Below are positions 7,228-16,130 of a stretch of DNA of 33,306 nt, piece by piece. Source of the DNA: Microvirga soli (lineage in GTDB: Bacteria; Pseudomonadota; Alphaproteobacteria; Rhizobiales; Beijerinckiaceae); assembly GCF_016734765.1 (NCBI RefSeq), contig NZ_JAERQE010000046.1, positions 1 to 33,306 on the forward strand, written 5' to 3'. A program made the translations under genes and the position numbers. Every line of letters begins with the position of its first letter. Position 1 is the stretch's first letter. The notes under the pieces are model-generated. The model had not been told where the DNA came from. It did not search any database and saw nothing but the letters and a program-made list of their open reading frames with translations.

Positions 7228-7486
7228 GCGTTCTACCGTCTGGCTGCTGAGGCCGATGGATGTCTGGCTGGGGCGAGCCACTCCCTAGCGGGGAGAGTGC
7301 CGCCAAGCGTGGCGGGAAACCTCGGTGTCGGTTTGGCCATCTGCTTACCTTTCCTCCCGTCATTCGCCTCATCAGGCAGCATGGAAACGCCGGAACTGCC
7401 TGGGAAACCATCATTGCGATGGGGCCGGTTGGCTTTCGGTCGGGCTTTCAGCGAGACCACTGGCTGTAATGCTCATCGAGTCTTGG

Positions 7487-8290
7487 TCAGTTCCCTGACC
7501 GCTGATGGCGCCGGAGTTCCCCAGCCAGGCAGTTGGCCCGTTCCTCGGCCTGGGCCGGGTGGACCAAGGACCGGGCTTGAGGCTTCGCGGCGATCTCGCG
7601 GACGACCTTGGTTCGGACGGCCTGGGCAATCTGGTGCTTCTCCCGCACTGGGATCATAAAGGCCCCCGACCCGCCGATCACGCAGTCGCGGAAGTAGAGG
7701 TCGAGGTTGTCGATGTCCCACATGCCATCGGGCCGCTTCAGCATGAGCGGCAGCCCGTTAATAGTCACCCCCTGCGCCACCGCCTCGTCCCGGGCCGCGG
7801 TCACGATGCGGCCTTGGTTGTTGGCGCCGTCCCCGGAGACGTCGATCACCTGCCGCACGGGTGTTACCCCGCTCTCCCGGAGCTGCTTGAGGCTGAAGTC
7901 GATGGCGCCTGAGATGGACGTGTAGCCAAAACGGTGGAGGGATGTTTGGGCTAGACGGCCCGCAAAGGCATGGCTGTCTGCCGGGTGCTCGATCACGGTC
8001 CACGGCACAATCACCTGCTGGTATCCCGCTCCGGCCCATTCGACGTAGGTCACGGCGATGCGGCCCAGCATGCCTTTGCCGATGGCCTCGTGCACTTCAG
8101 GGGAATGGAAGGCGTCGACGAAACCCTGCCGCTGGAGTTCCTGCTCGTCCGGCTCCATTGAAAGAGAGACGTCGACCGCCAGCACCAGCGCCAGATCTAC
8201 CTCGGTCTCGGCATGAGCGCTCCATGCCCCCAGAACCACCAGCCATGCTGTCAGCAGCAGGGAGCACAGGGCACGCGCGATGCCGATCAT
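7487..8290 (-). CDS. DUF1194 secreted von Willebrand factor A-domain protein
   Basis: This 267-residue protein has an N-terminal signal peptide (cleavage likely after AHA at about residue 27). The vWA metal-ion-dependent adhesion site is visible: DxSxS at 40-44 (DVSLS), a Thr/Ser near 124-125 (FGYTSISGAI) and DVSGDG at 150-155. DUF1194 proteins of alphaproteobacteria have this size and layout, and their function is not established. The ATG follows GGGAGCTTAGG. The last 30 residues are polar and basic and could be a linker or surface tail. It stands as a single gene between the ion channel and a small hypothetical gene, all envelope-associated. Confidence 0.85.
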   Translation of the reverse strand: MIGIARALCSLLLTAWLVVLGAWSAHAETEVDLALVLAVDVSLSMEPDEQELQRQGFVDAFHSPEVHEAIGKGMLGRIAVTYVEWAGAGYQQVIVPWTVIEHPADSHAFAGRLAQTSLHRFGYTSISGAIDFSLKQLRESGVTPVRQVIDVSGDGANNQGRIVTAARDEAVAQGVTINGLPLMLKRPDGMWDIDNLDLYFRDCVIGGSGAFMIPVREKHQIAQAVRTKVVREIAAKPQARSLVHPAQAEERANCLAGELRRHQRSGN

Positions 8291-8389
8291 CCTAAGCTCC
8301 CGTTCAGGCAGGAAATCCTAAACCCTAAAAATTAGAGCATTCGGCAGGCTCGGCGATTCCCGGGCCGCGGGTTGGCGGAGGAGGCGGAC

Positions 8390-8662
8390 ATGGCAACACG
8401 ACGGCTTCGTTATGCCTTGTGGCAGCACCGCCGCTCCCTGAAACGGCAGGCGGTGGCACAGGAGAGCGCGGCCGAGCGTCTGTTTGGCTTGGCGGAGATC
8501 CTCGCCACAGCGGGGCGGCCGGAGCCTGCACGGCGCTTGGAGAAAATCGCGCTGCGCTTCAGGGTCAAGGCTATCTGCCTGACGGCCCGAGCCGAAGCGG
8601 TGGATTGGCGGGCTAGAGCATGGCAGCCCGCCCGGCAATCTTTTGGCAGTGATGGCCGCTAG
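8390..8662 (+). CDS. Small basic hypothetical protein (90 aa)
   Basis: The ATG at 8390 is preceded by GGAGGAGG at good spacing, which favours it over the in-frame TTG at 8372. The product is rich in Arg and Ala (MATRRLRYALWQHRRSLKRQ), with a predicted helical middle (ERLFGLAEILATAGR) and no signal peptide or membrane segment. No family is recognised. Its stop overlaps the stop region of the convergent corA gene by four bases. Confidence 0.55.
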   Translation: MATRRLRYALWQHRRSLKRQAVAQESAAERLFGLAEILATAGRPEPARRLEKIALRFRVKAICLTARAEAVDWRARAWQPARQSFGSDGR

Positions 8663-9651
8663 AGCCAACCCCGCCACTTGAACCAGTGGTAGGGCACCAC
8701 CGCCGATAGTACCATGAGCAGCAGGGCGACGACATAGCCGTAGTCCCAGCGTAGCTCCGGCATGAACTCGAAGTTCATGCCGTAGATCGTCCCCACCAGG
8801 GTCGGCGGCAGGAACAGCACCGCAGCGATCGAGAATACCTTGATGATGCGGTTTTGGTCGAGGTTGATCAGGCCGAGCGTGGCGTCATGCAGGTACACGA
8901 TCTCGGACGAGAGCTGCCCCTCGTAGGCCGAGAGCGAGCGTAGATCCCGCTCGACCTGCTTCAGGCGGGCCGGGCTGCCGTTGGTGAGCCACTCCTCTGC
9001 CCCTTGCCGCACGTACGGGATCAGCCGTGACAGCGACAGCAGGCTCTCGCGCAGGATCGCCACGGTCATGTTCTTGCGCCCAAGTCGACGAATGAGGGCT
9101 TGGAGTTCGTCCTCCACGCGCTTGACCTTGCGGCGCTTCGGGCTGCGATCCTCGACGAAGAGCCGAGTCGAAACCTCGTTCAGGTCGGCGGCCACCATCT
9201 CCAGCACGTCGGCGGCGCGCTCGACGATGCTCTCCAGGAGCGAGGCCAGGAGGCTGTCGGCGGTGGTGTGAGCCTCGGGCTGGCGCTGGGACTTGGCCAT
9301 GAACGTGCGGAAGGGTACCGGGTCGGCGTAGCGCACCGACACCAGATGGGTCTTTGTTAGGACGAAGGTGACTTGCGTGCGGGAGGGCCGGCCCTCGGCG
9401 ACGCCGTTGATGATCACGGCCGTCATGACCAAGGCGTCATGCTCCTGGTAAAGACGAGCTGACTCCTCGATCTCTGCCATCTCCTGCCGGGTCGGCACCT
9501 GAAGACCCAGCCGCGCCTCGACCGCCTTCTCCTCCTCGTGTGTGGGATCCAAGAGGTCGATCCAGAGCGCATCAGCGGGAGCAGGAAGCGTCGCGCTGTC
9601 CTGCGTCAGGCGCACGAGACGGCCCTGGCACAAGCCATGAAAGTTCATCAT
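8659..9651 (-). CDS. corA: CorA-family divalent cation channel
   Basis: This 330-residue protein is the standard CorA length. It has a cytoplasmic alpha/beta N-terminal domain, a long helical stalk (about 140-270) and two C-terminal membrane helices. The hallmark loop is visible as YGMNFEFMPEL, the GMN selectivity motif followed by the MPEL variant common to many CorA/ZntB relatives. The protein ends in a basic KWRGW tail, as in Mg2+ and Co2+ transporters. The GAGGA before the ATG at 9651 supports the start; a second ATG directly follows. It is followed upstream by a one-helix small protein on the same strand. Substrate choice among Mg2+, Co2+ or Zn2+ cannot be set from sequence alone. Confidence 0.93.
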   Translation of the reverse strand: MMNFHGLCQGRLVRLTQDSATLPAPADALWIDLLDPTHEEEKAVEARLGLQVPTRQEMAEIEESARLYQEHDALVMTAVIINGVAEGRPSRTQVTFVLTKTHLVSVRYADPVPFRTFMAKSQRQPEAHTTADSLLASLLESIVERAADVLEMVAADLNEVSTRLFVEDRSPKRRKVKRVEDELQALIRRLGRKNMTVAILRESLLSLSRLIPYVRQGAEEWLTNGSPARLKQVERDLRSLSAYEGQLSSEIVYLHDATLGLINLDQNRIIKVFSIAAVLFLPPTLVGTIYGMNFEFMPELRWDYGYVVALLLMVLSAVVPYHWFKWRGWL

Positions 9652-9675
9652 CGGGTAGTCCTCAGGCAGGAACGG

Positions 9676-9900
9676 CTAGCCGCGCGTGGGCTTCGGCGGC
9701 GTCGCGTGATGGGCGAGGTTGTCCGACGAGGATGCCCCGGGGTCAGGGCCGAAGGCAACGGCGGCGATGTGCAGGCCGATGATCGGCGCGAACACGAGCC
9801 CGAGAAGAAGGACGAGCATCAGCGTCACGCCGCGATCGTCGGAGGATACTTGCTCCGTGCGCACGCCGGCGCGGAGCGGGAACAGGTTTAGGAGGGTCAT
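9676..9900 (-). CDS. Small single-pass membrane protein (74 aa)
   Basis: The ATG at 9900 follows GAGGTGAG. The peptide has one strong membrane helix (about residues 27-50, LMLVLLLGLVFAPIIGLHIAAVAF), a charged N-terminal side (RTEQVSSDDRG) and a polar tail. It lies 24 bases before corA on the same strand and could be co-transcribed. No family is recognised. Confidence 0.5.
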   Translation of the reverse strand: MTLLNLFPLRAGVRTEQVSSDDRGVTLMLVLLLGLVFAPIIGLHIAAVAFGPDPGASSSDNLAHHATPPKPTRG

Positions 9901-10269
9901 GGCTCACCTCGGTTCCGACCAGCCGTCGCGGGCCGGTCGCGGGTGAGCCGATCAAGCGATCAGGCGTCCGCGCGGGCCGACAACGGCGTGGTCAATCGAC
10001 TGGGACTGTCGCTTGGCATGGGGTTCAGGGTTCCTGTGGGTCTGCGGCCCGCCGAAGCAGGCTGCGGATGGACAAGCCAGATGCGCCCGTTGCGGTTCCC
10101 GGTCAAGCCCCGATGCACATCCCTTCACACCTGTGACCGGCACATGTCGGGATCGATCCCGGGAGAACCATGCTGATGTCCGCCAGAAGGCAGCCCGCCC
10201 GCTCTGCGGCAGCGGCTATGCACAAAATGATGAAACCGCTTAGGATCCGTGCGGCCTCGGAAACCCGCC
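9901..10269. other. Non-coding gap with a 14-base palindrome
   Basis: No convincing gene. CGGGATCGATCCCG (10148-10161) is a perfect palindrome about 108 bases before the DUF1772 gene and could be an operator or the base of a small hairpin. The rest shows nothing I recognise. Confidence 0.4.
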
Positions 10270-10701
10270 ATGCTCATTGGTCAGCTCGCACTGATCGTCG
10301 CCGCCATGTTCTCGGGCGCGGCCCTCTACATCAACGTGGCCGATCAGCCCGCCGGCCTGGGGCTGGACGACCACGCCCTGCTCACCGAGTGGAAGCCGTC
10401 CTACAAGCACGGCTTGGCCATGCAGGCACCCTTGGCCGTTATTGGCTTCCTGCTCGGGCTGGCGGCGTGGTGGCAGGCCGAGCACGTCGGGTGGTTGATC
10501 GTGGCGCTGCTCATGATCGCGAACTGGCCCGTCACGTTCTTCGCCATCATGCCGACCAACAACAGGCTCATGGCAGCCGATCCGGCAGCAGCTGGCACCG
10601 AAAGTCGGGCCATGATCGAGCGGTGGGGTTCGCTGCACGCCGTACGCACCGCCCTTGGCTTTGCCTCCTGCCCCGCATTTCTGTGGGCGTCCCTCCCTTA
10701 A
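10270..10701 (+). CDS. DUF1772-like integral membrane protein
   Basis: This 143-residue protein has four predicted membrane helices: an N-terminal one (LIGQLALIVAAMFSGAALY), two in the middle (PLAVIGFLLGLAAWW and GWLIVALLMIANWPVTFF) and a C-terminal one. The segment FAIMPTNNRLMA and the closing WGSLHAVRTALGFAS are typical of DUF1772/anthrone-oxygenase-like small membrane proteins, whose bacterial role is unknown. An in-frame GTG at 10249 is a possible earlier start. The ATG at 10270 places the hydrophobic segment at the N-terminus. The gene stands alone. Confidence 0.75.
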   Translation: MLIGQLALIVAAMFSGAALYINVADQPAGLGLDDHALLTEWKPSYKHGLAMQAPLAVIGFLLGLAAWWQAEHVGWLIVALLMIANWPVTFFAIMPTNNRLMAADPAAAGTESRAMIERWGSLHAVRTALGFASCPAFLWASLP

Positions 10702-11312
10702 GCAGAACTTCACGTAGTTCCGGGATCACGCAGGATGCCACTGCCTGCGATCCTGCCTGCAGTCTCCCGAGGGCCTTCGGTGCTGACGATGTTTGGTGCA
10801 AGGCGCGCCTCCTATTCGACTGCATCATGCAGAATCGGAGGGCTTTGGCCAACGACACGAACTGCTATGACCTGACGACGAAGCGTCTCGGGCGCTGTCC
10901 ACGGTAGAGAAGGTCACGCTGTAGTAAGCCGCACATGGAGTTTGCGTAAGATGCCCCGTGGATTGATGCATTGTGCGGCGATTGAAGGTCTCCTTCTGGC
11001 ACTCCCCGGACCAAAGAGCTTGGTCTGCTTCGGTGATTAGGAGCAAACGTTCGTCGAGCGGCCCGAATGTGGAAGTTTAACCCTAATCGGATGTTTTCCC
11101 TTAGCAAATGGAGACCTAATCTTCGGAATCGGCCCATGCGACAGATCCACGGCCGCTCTGTTTAATCCGACGCTTGGAAGGCTCTACTTCTTATCCAGCC
11201 GAACTCGGCAGGGATGCTTGTTTTACCCTGCGGCGGGAACTAACATGTTAATTGGTCAAGGTTTGCGAAAGACGAACCAGACTTGGGAAGAACGCTGTCC
11301 TAGGAGGATCGT
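10702..11312. promoter_or_regulatory. Upstream region of the sugar ABC operon with TAACATGTTA palindrome
   Basis: About 610 bases without a convincing gene; the short open frames here have no ribosome-binding site or family pattern. It must hold the promoter of the plus-strand ABC operon. A 10-base palindrome TAACATGTTA (11241-11250) lies about 60 bases before the first gene and is a candidate operator. AGGAGG (11303-11308) is the ribosome-binding site for the ATG at 11313. Confidence 0.45.
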
Positions 11313-12443
11313 ATGGCATCCGCTGCTCGCCTGTCCGCATTTGCTTTCACCGGTTTTCTGCTCACGTCCGTTGCGTCCCTCGCCGCGCCCAAGACCGTCT
11401 CGGGTCCGGGGCCGGATCCGAACTGTTTCAAGCCGTGGAATGCCCAGACCAAGTACATGCAATGGGATAAGAAGCCCGGCCCCTATCGCATCGCGGTGGT
11501 GAACGGCTTCGTCGGCAATACTTGGCGTATCCAGATGATCCAGACCGCCAAGGCATATGCCGAGCAGGCTGGCATGAAGGACAAGATCAAGGAGTTGAAG
11601 GTCGTCTCGACCGGGACCGACGTCGCCGCGCAACTCGGCGCCGTCGAGGATTTCATCAACCAGGGTTACGACGCCATTATCACAATCGCGGTGGCGCCCG
11701 AAGGCTTCGACCGGGTAATCCGCCTGGCTGATCGCAATAACGTGGTGATCGTGCCCTTCGACAACGTGCTCGACACCGACAAGGTTATGCAGGTGAACGA
11801 GGACCAGCTCGAAATCGGACGTCTCTCGGCACGGCATCTCCTAAAGGAATTGGGCCAGAAGCGCGACGGCAAGATCCTTGAGGTGCGTGGCCTGCCTGGC
11901 AACTCGGTGGACCGCGACCGCCATCTCGGCTTCCGCGAGGTGATGGAGAAGGAAGGCAAGTTCCAGATCGTCGAGGTGGTTGGCAATTGGGACGACGGCA
12001 CGGCTCAGAAGGCCACCGCCGATGCGCTCGCCGTTCACGGCAAGTTCGAGGCCGTGTTTACCCAGGGCGGCTCGACTGGATCCGTGCGCGCCATGATGGA
12101 CGCGAAGCATCCCTTCGTGCCGATGGCAGGCGAGGGCGAGAACGGCTACCGCAAGCTCATCGTGCAACATGCGGGCGAGGGGCTGAAAGGATTCTCGTAC
12201 AGCCAGTCTCCCGGCCTCGTGGCCATTTCCATGAAGGCCGCGATCTCGGCGCTCGAAGGCAATCCAATGCCTCAGCTCATCTCGGTGCCGATCCCGGCTG
12301 TCGATTACACAACCCTCAAGGACAATGTGAACTACTGGTCGAATCTCTCCGACAACTTCTTCGCGGCTAATGAATTCCCGGCCTGCGGCGTTAACGTGAC
12401 GGCGCCGGAGATCATGGCTAAGGACGCCAAGAACACGCAGTAG
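11313..12443 (+). CDS. Sugar ABC transporter periplasmic binding protein
   Basis: This 376-residue protein starts with a signal peptide (hydrophobic FAFTGFLLTSVASLA, cleavage near residue 25). The fold is type-I periplasmic binding protein (Peripla_BP_4, RbsB-like): RIAVVNGFVGNTWRIQMIQT at the N-terminal domain, GYDAIITIAVAP, then VPFDNVLDT. A short insert near the N-terminus (DPNCFKPWNAQTKYMQWDK) precedes the first strand and is not typical of RbsB. It is the first gene of a four-gene importer and is followed by a strong stem-loop. Sugar or sugar-derivative uptake is known for the family; the ligand is unknown. There is no catabolic enzyme in the same operon to hint at it. Confidence 0.88.
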   Translation: MASAARLSAFAFTGFLLTSVASLAAPKTVSGPGPDPNCFKPWNAQTKYMQWDKKPGPYRIAVVNGFVGNTWRIQMIQTAKAYAEQAGMKDKIKELKVVSTGTDVAAQLGAVEDFINQGYDAIITIAVAPEGFDRVIRLADRNNVVIVPFDNVLDTDKVMQVNEDQLEIGRLSARHLLKELGQKRDGKILEVRGLPGNSVDRDRHLGFREVMEKEGKFQIVEVVGNWDDGTAQKATADALAVHGKFEAVFTQGGSTGSVRAMMDAKHPFVPMAGEGENGYRKLIVQHAGEGLKGFSYSQSPGLVAISMKAAISALEGNPMPQLISVPIPAVDYTTLKDNVNYWSNLSDNFFAANEFPACGVNVTAPEIMAKDAKNTQ

Positions 12444-12466
12444 GAAGTACGCAGTCAAAGCACATC

Positions 12467-12500
12467 GGCTCCTGTCCGGACGAATGCCCGGACAGGAGCC
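12467..12500 (+). terminator. Strong stem-loop after the binding protein gene
   Basis: A 13-base perfect stem (GGCTCCTGTCCGG pairing with CCGGACAGGAGCC) encloses an 8-base loop, 24 bases after the binding protein stop. No T-run follows, so it is more likely an mRNA-stabilising or attenuating hairpin that raises the level of the binding protein than a full terminator. This arrangement is known in ABC importer operons. Confidence 0.65.
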
Positions 12501-12524
12501 TCCTCTGACGATCAAAGAGGCCCT

Positions 12525-14054
12525 ATGCGCGAACCTGCGCCCTTCTTCGCCCTCGAAAACATCTCCAAACGATATGGCGGCGTCCATGCCTTGCGGGATG
12601 TGGATTTCGCGTGCAGCCGTGGGTCGATCCACGCCGTCTTGGGGGAGAACGGCGCCGGGAAGTCGACCCTCATGAAGATCATGACGGGCGTCGTGCAGCC
12701 GGATGAAGGCCGCATGATCCTCGAAGGGACGCCCGTCACGTTCCCGAACCCGACGGCGGCGAACCGCGCCGGGATCGTGTGCATCTTCCAGGAGCTCTCG
12801 CTGATGCCGGAGCTCACGGTGGCGGACAACATCACCCTGTCGAGCCCGCCGCGCCGCTTTGGGTTCATCGACGGCCGCGCGCAGCGACGGCGGTCGGAGG
12901 AAATGCTCGCCCGTATCGGGTGCGAGGACATCAACCCCCTGAGCCGCGTGTCGGATCTGCCACTTTCCCGGCGGCAGATGGTCGAGATTGCGAAGGCGCT
13001 TGGCCGCGATCCGAAGCTCCTCATTCTCGACGAGGCTACCTCGGCCCTGACCGCCGCCGATGTGGACCGCGTCTATCGCATGCTGTTCGAGCTGAAGGCG
13101 CACGACCTGAGCATCCTCTACATTTCTCATCGCATGCAGGAAATTGAGGCGCTGGCGGATCGCTGCTCCGTATTTCGGAACGGGCGACACATTGAAACGT
13201 TCGCTAAAGGCGCGCGAAGCAATGACGAGATCATCGGCCTTATGATCGGCCGCGAGATCGAAGGACAGTTTCCGCCGAAGCCGAGGCGGCCGCGACCGGC
13301 GCCTCTCGTCACGATCCGTGACCTTTCTTGGGAGAACCGCCTCAATGGCGTTGGACTTGAGGCGGGACGCGGCGAGATCGTGGGGCTGGGCGGCCTCGAC
13401 GGGCAGGGGCAGAAGGAATTGCTGCTCGCACTCTTCGGCGTCCTGCGCGGCGTTCGCGGCACTGTGACACTCGACGGGCAGCCCATGCTCGCAGCCTCGC
13501 CAAGGGCCGCGAAGAACGGCCGAGCCGGGATGGCGCTCGTGCCGGAGGATCGCAAGAGCGAGGGACTCATCCTCTCCATGTCGATCGCCAACAATATCGC
13601 CATGGCATCGCTCGATCGTCTCTCACACGGAACGTTCATCGATAAGGGACGCACCCGTCGGGCCGTGGAGCGGGCCATCGAGCAGCTACGGATCAAGATC
13701 GGCAACGCAGGCGATCCGGTGTCGACCCTGTCCGGCGGAAACCAGCAGAAGGTGGTGATCGCCAAGTGGCTCGCGACGGATCCCGACGTTATCCTGCTCA
13801 ATGATCCGACCCGTGGCATCGACGTGGGTACGAAGCAGGAGATCTACCGGCTCATGCGCGATCTTGCGGAGAAGGGCGCCTGCGTCCTGTTCTACTCTAC
13901 GGATTATGAGGAGTTGATCGGCTGCTGCGACCGCGTCGCCGTCATGTATGACGGCCGCATTATCCGCGAACTCGAAGGCGAGTCCATCACGGAACGAAAC
14001 CTTATCGCGAGCGCGCTCAACATCGTCGAGCGGTGGGAGCCAGCCCATGTCTGA
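12525..14054 (+). CDS. Sugar ABC transporter ATP-binding protein (two ABC domains, RbsA-like)
   Basis: This 509-residue protein has two fused ATPase domains, normal for RbsA/MglA/XylG-type proteins. Domain 1 has Walker A GENGAGKST (40-48), a weak signature (LPLSRRQMVEIAKAL) and Walker B LLILDEATSALT. Domain 2 has a degenerate Walker A (GLGGLDGQGQKE at about 287-298), an intact LSGGNQQ (about 401-407) and Walker B VILLNDPTRGIDVGTK, where the usual D-E is N-D. So the two sites are likely asymmetric. AAGAGG precedes the ATG. The stop overlaps the first permease start by 8 bases. It energises sugar import with the two permeases that follow. Confidence 0.93.
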   Translation: MREPAPFFALENISKRYGGVHALRDVDFACSRGSIHAVLGENGAGKSTLMKIMTGVVQPDEGRMILEGTPVTFPNPTAANRAGIVCIFQELSLMPELTVADNITLSSPPRRFGFIDGRAQRRRSEEMLARIGCEDINPLSRVSDLPLSRRQMVEIAKALGRDPKLLILDEATSALTAADVDRVYRMLFELKAHDLSILYISHRMQEIEALADRCSVFRNGRHIETFAKGARSNDEIIGLMIGREIEGQFPPKPRRPRPAPLVTIRDLSWENRLNGVGLEAGRGEIVGLGGLDGQGQKELLLALFGVLRGVRGTVTLDGQPMLAASPRAAKNGRAGMALVPEDRKSEGLILSMSIANNIAMASLDRLSHGTFIDKGRTRRAVERAIEQLRIKIGNAGDPVSTLSGGNQQKVVIAKWLATDPDVILLNDPTRGIDVGTKQEIYRLMRDLAEKGACVLFYSTDYEELIGCCDRVAVMYDGRIIRELEGESITERNLIASALNIVERWEPAHV

Positions 14055-15147
14055 CACGGTGCTCACCCCCGCTGCCGCGGAGCCGCAAGGGAAGACACGC
14101 CGGTGGAGTGAGGGCTTAGGGCTGCGGTGTCGGCAGCACTCCGGCATCCTCGGCGCGCTCGCGCTCTTTCTTGTGCTCTACCTTTTCTATCAGCTGAGCC
14201 ATCCCCGAGGATTCACAGGGCCGATCCTGATCCAGAACGCCAACGAGGTCTTTGCCCTGGCGCTCGTGTCGATGGCACAGACGGTACCTGTGCTCATGGC
14301 TGGGCTCGATCTTTCGGTCGGCGCCGTGATGACCCTCGTGGGCTGCATCGCAAGCCACCTTGTCGACGGCAGTCCGGCCGAGATCGCGCTCGGCATTGTC
14401 ATCTGTCTCGCATCCGGCGCCGCGTGCGGCTTTGTCAATGGATGCGTTGTGGTCTATGGGCGCATCCAGCCCATCATCGCGACACTTGCCACGAGCGCGA
14501 TCTACATGGGGCTTGCCCTCATCCTACGGCCGACACCCGGCGGTAAGGTGCAGGAGGATCTGTCCTGGGCCGTGACAAGCGACGTGCGTGAATTCGCGGC
14601 AACCTTCGGTCTCTTCGACGATGGCGAGGCCGCCTGGCTGCAGCCGTTCGCGTGGATCCCGGTTCCGTTCGTGCTGCTTGCGCTTATCATCCTTCTGGTA
14701 TGGGTGCCGTTCACCCGTTCTGTCACGGGACGCACGGTCTATGCGGTCGGGTCGTCCGAAAGCGCGGCCTACATGTCGGGCCTTCCGATCAGTCGGGCGA
14801 AGCTCGCGGCCTTCACGTTGGCCGGCCTCTTTGCCGGTCTTGGCGGCCTGTTCCTCGCCCTCCAGACCTCGTCTGGCAACGCAGACATTCCCCAGGCCGG
14901 AGCCTATACGCTGAATTCTATCGCGGCCGTGGTTATCGGCGGCACGTCGCTTCTCGGGGGCGCCGGAAGCGCCATCGGGTCCATGATCGGCGCGATGGTG
15001 CTGCGCACAATCTCCTTCAACTTCCGCATCTTCGACGTGGCGCCCCTTCTGCAGCCGCTGTTTGAGGGCCTCGTGCTCCTCGCCGCCGTGAGCATTGGTG
15101 GTCTGAGACTGTTGCGTCTCAAGAACAAGCTCGAGGTATTCCGGTGA
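14047..15147 (+). CDS. Sugar ABC transporter permease 1 (RbsC-like)
   Basis: This 366-residue inner-membrane protein has about 10 helices. The BPD_transp_2 signature is clear: GLDLSVGAVMTLVG near the middle of the N-terminal half and AVVIGGTSLLGGAGSAIGSM near the C-terminus. The start is taken at the ATG inside the ATPase stop region (8-base overlap), because the longer upstream frame is only a shadow of the ATPase gene. A 30-residue cytoplasmic tail precedes the first helix. It pairs with permease 2, which overlaps its stop. Two different permeases suggest a heterodimeric channel. Confidence 0.9.
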   Translation: MSDTVLTPAAAEPQGKTRRWSEGLGLRCRQHSGILGALALFLVLYLFYQLSHPRGFTGPILIQNANEVFALALVSMAQTVPVLMAGLDLSVGAVMTLVGCIASHLVDGSPAEIALGIVICLASGAACGFVNGCVVVYGRIQPIIATLATSAIYMGLALILRPTPGGKVQEDLSWAVTSDVREFAATFGLFDDGEAAWLQPFAWIPVPFVLLALIILLVWVPFTRSVTGRTVYAVGSSESAAYMSGLPISRAKLAAFTLAGLFAGLGGLFLALQTSSGNADIPQAGAYTLNSIAAVVIGGTSLLGGAGSAIGSMIGAMVLRTISFNFRIFDVAPLLQPLFEGLVLLAAVSIGGLRLLRLKNKLEVFR

Positions 15148-16130
15148 GCAGAACCGCCGACACGATCATCGCGCCACGAAGCCTCCGCCTCGGGCCCGAC
15201 GACAAACCCGTGGTCTTTGCGGCCGGCTTTGTCCTGCTCATTCTGCTCGTCGGGACAGGCTACACGCTCTACACGCAAGGGAGCGCGCCGCTGCTGCAGC
15301 CGCAATATCTGCTGCAGCAGCTTCAGGTGGGTTCCTTCCTGGGAATCGTGGCGGCCGGGCTCATGGTCGTCATCCTACTCGGCCATATCGATCTCTCAGC
15401 GCCTTGGACCTTGACCGCCGCCGCCATGATGGCGACCGCCGTCGGCGGCCCATGGGCGATCCCCGCAGGCATCGGCGTTGGTCTCCTCGTCGGCATTGCC
15501 AACGGACTCGGCGTCGCGTATCTGCGCGTGCCTTCTATGATCTTCACGCTCGGCATGAACGCCGTGATACGTGGCCTCATGGTGGCGCATACCGGCGGCT
15601 TTGCCCCGGCGACGGCGGCCACGGACCTGATGCAGTATCTTGCGGTCTCCCGCATCGGCGGGGTGATTCCGGTTGCACTCCTCGTCTGGCTCGCGATTTC
15701 CCTAATTATCGTGGTGATCCTGACGCGCACGACCCTCGGTCGCGCCATCTATGCGATAGGCAATCGCGAGCGGGCAGCCTATCTCTCGGGCATCGACACG
15801 AATCGCGTGATCCTCATCGCCTTCGCGCTTTCGGGTGCGGCGGCTGGCCTAGCCGGCGTGTTGCTCGCCGGGTACTCCACCAAGGCCTACCAGGGCATGG
15901 GTGATGCCTATCTTCTCCCGGCCATTGCCGCTGTGGTGATCGGCGGCACCAACATCCTCGGCGGACGCGGGCGCTATCTCGGCACATTAGTGGGCGTCAT
16001 ACTGATCGTGCTCTTGAACTCGGTGCTCTCCATCATGCAGATGCCTGAGGCCGGTCGGCAGATCATCTATGGCTGCGTCATCATCTCGATGCTGCTTGTC
16101 TACGGACGTGGGGACCGGGTAACTGGATGA
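15144..16130 (+). CDS. Sugar ABC transporter permease 2 (RbsC-like)
   Basis: This 328-residue permease of the same family has a GTG start overlapping the stop of permease 1 by 4 bases. Signatures are VVILLGHIDLSAPWTLTAAA and AVVIGGTNILGGRGRYLGTL, the latter close to the loop of permease 1. It is the last gene of the operon, with about 330 bases of IS-related sequence after it. No terminator with a T-run was seen. The transporter is complete as sequenced: one binding protein, one double ATPase and two permeases. Confidence 0.9.
   Translation: MSRTADTIIAPRSLRLGPDDKPVVFAAGFVLLILLVGTGYTLYTQGSAPLLQPQYLLQQLQVGSFLGIVAAGLMVVILLGHIDLSAPWTLTAAAMMATAVGGPWAIPAGIGVGLLVGIANGLGVAYLRVPSMIFTLGMNAVIRGLMVAHTGGFAPATAATDLMQYLAVSRIGGVIPVALLVWLAISLIIVVILTRTTLGRAIYAIGNRERAAYLSGIDTNRVILIAFALSGAAAGLAGVLLAGYSTKAYQGMGDAYLLPAIAAVVIGGTNILGGRGRYLGTLVGVILIVLLNSVLSIMQMPEAGRQIIYGCVIISMLLVYGRGDRVTG

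Noticed and set aside
10170..10907. Plus-strand open frame of 245 residues starting behind GGGAGAACC
   Set aside because: Despite a passable ribosome-binding site it mostly overlaps the DUF1772 gene in another frame and has an Arg/His-rich, non-protein-like composition.
11841..13190. Minus-strand open frame of 449 residues
   Set aside because: It lies opposite the binding protein and ATPase genes, which have clear motifs; high GC makes long antisense frames common.
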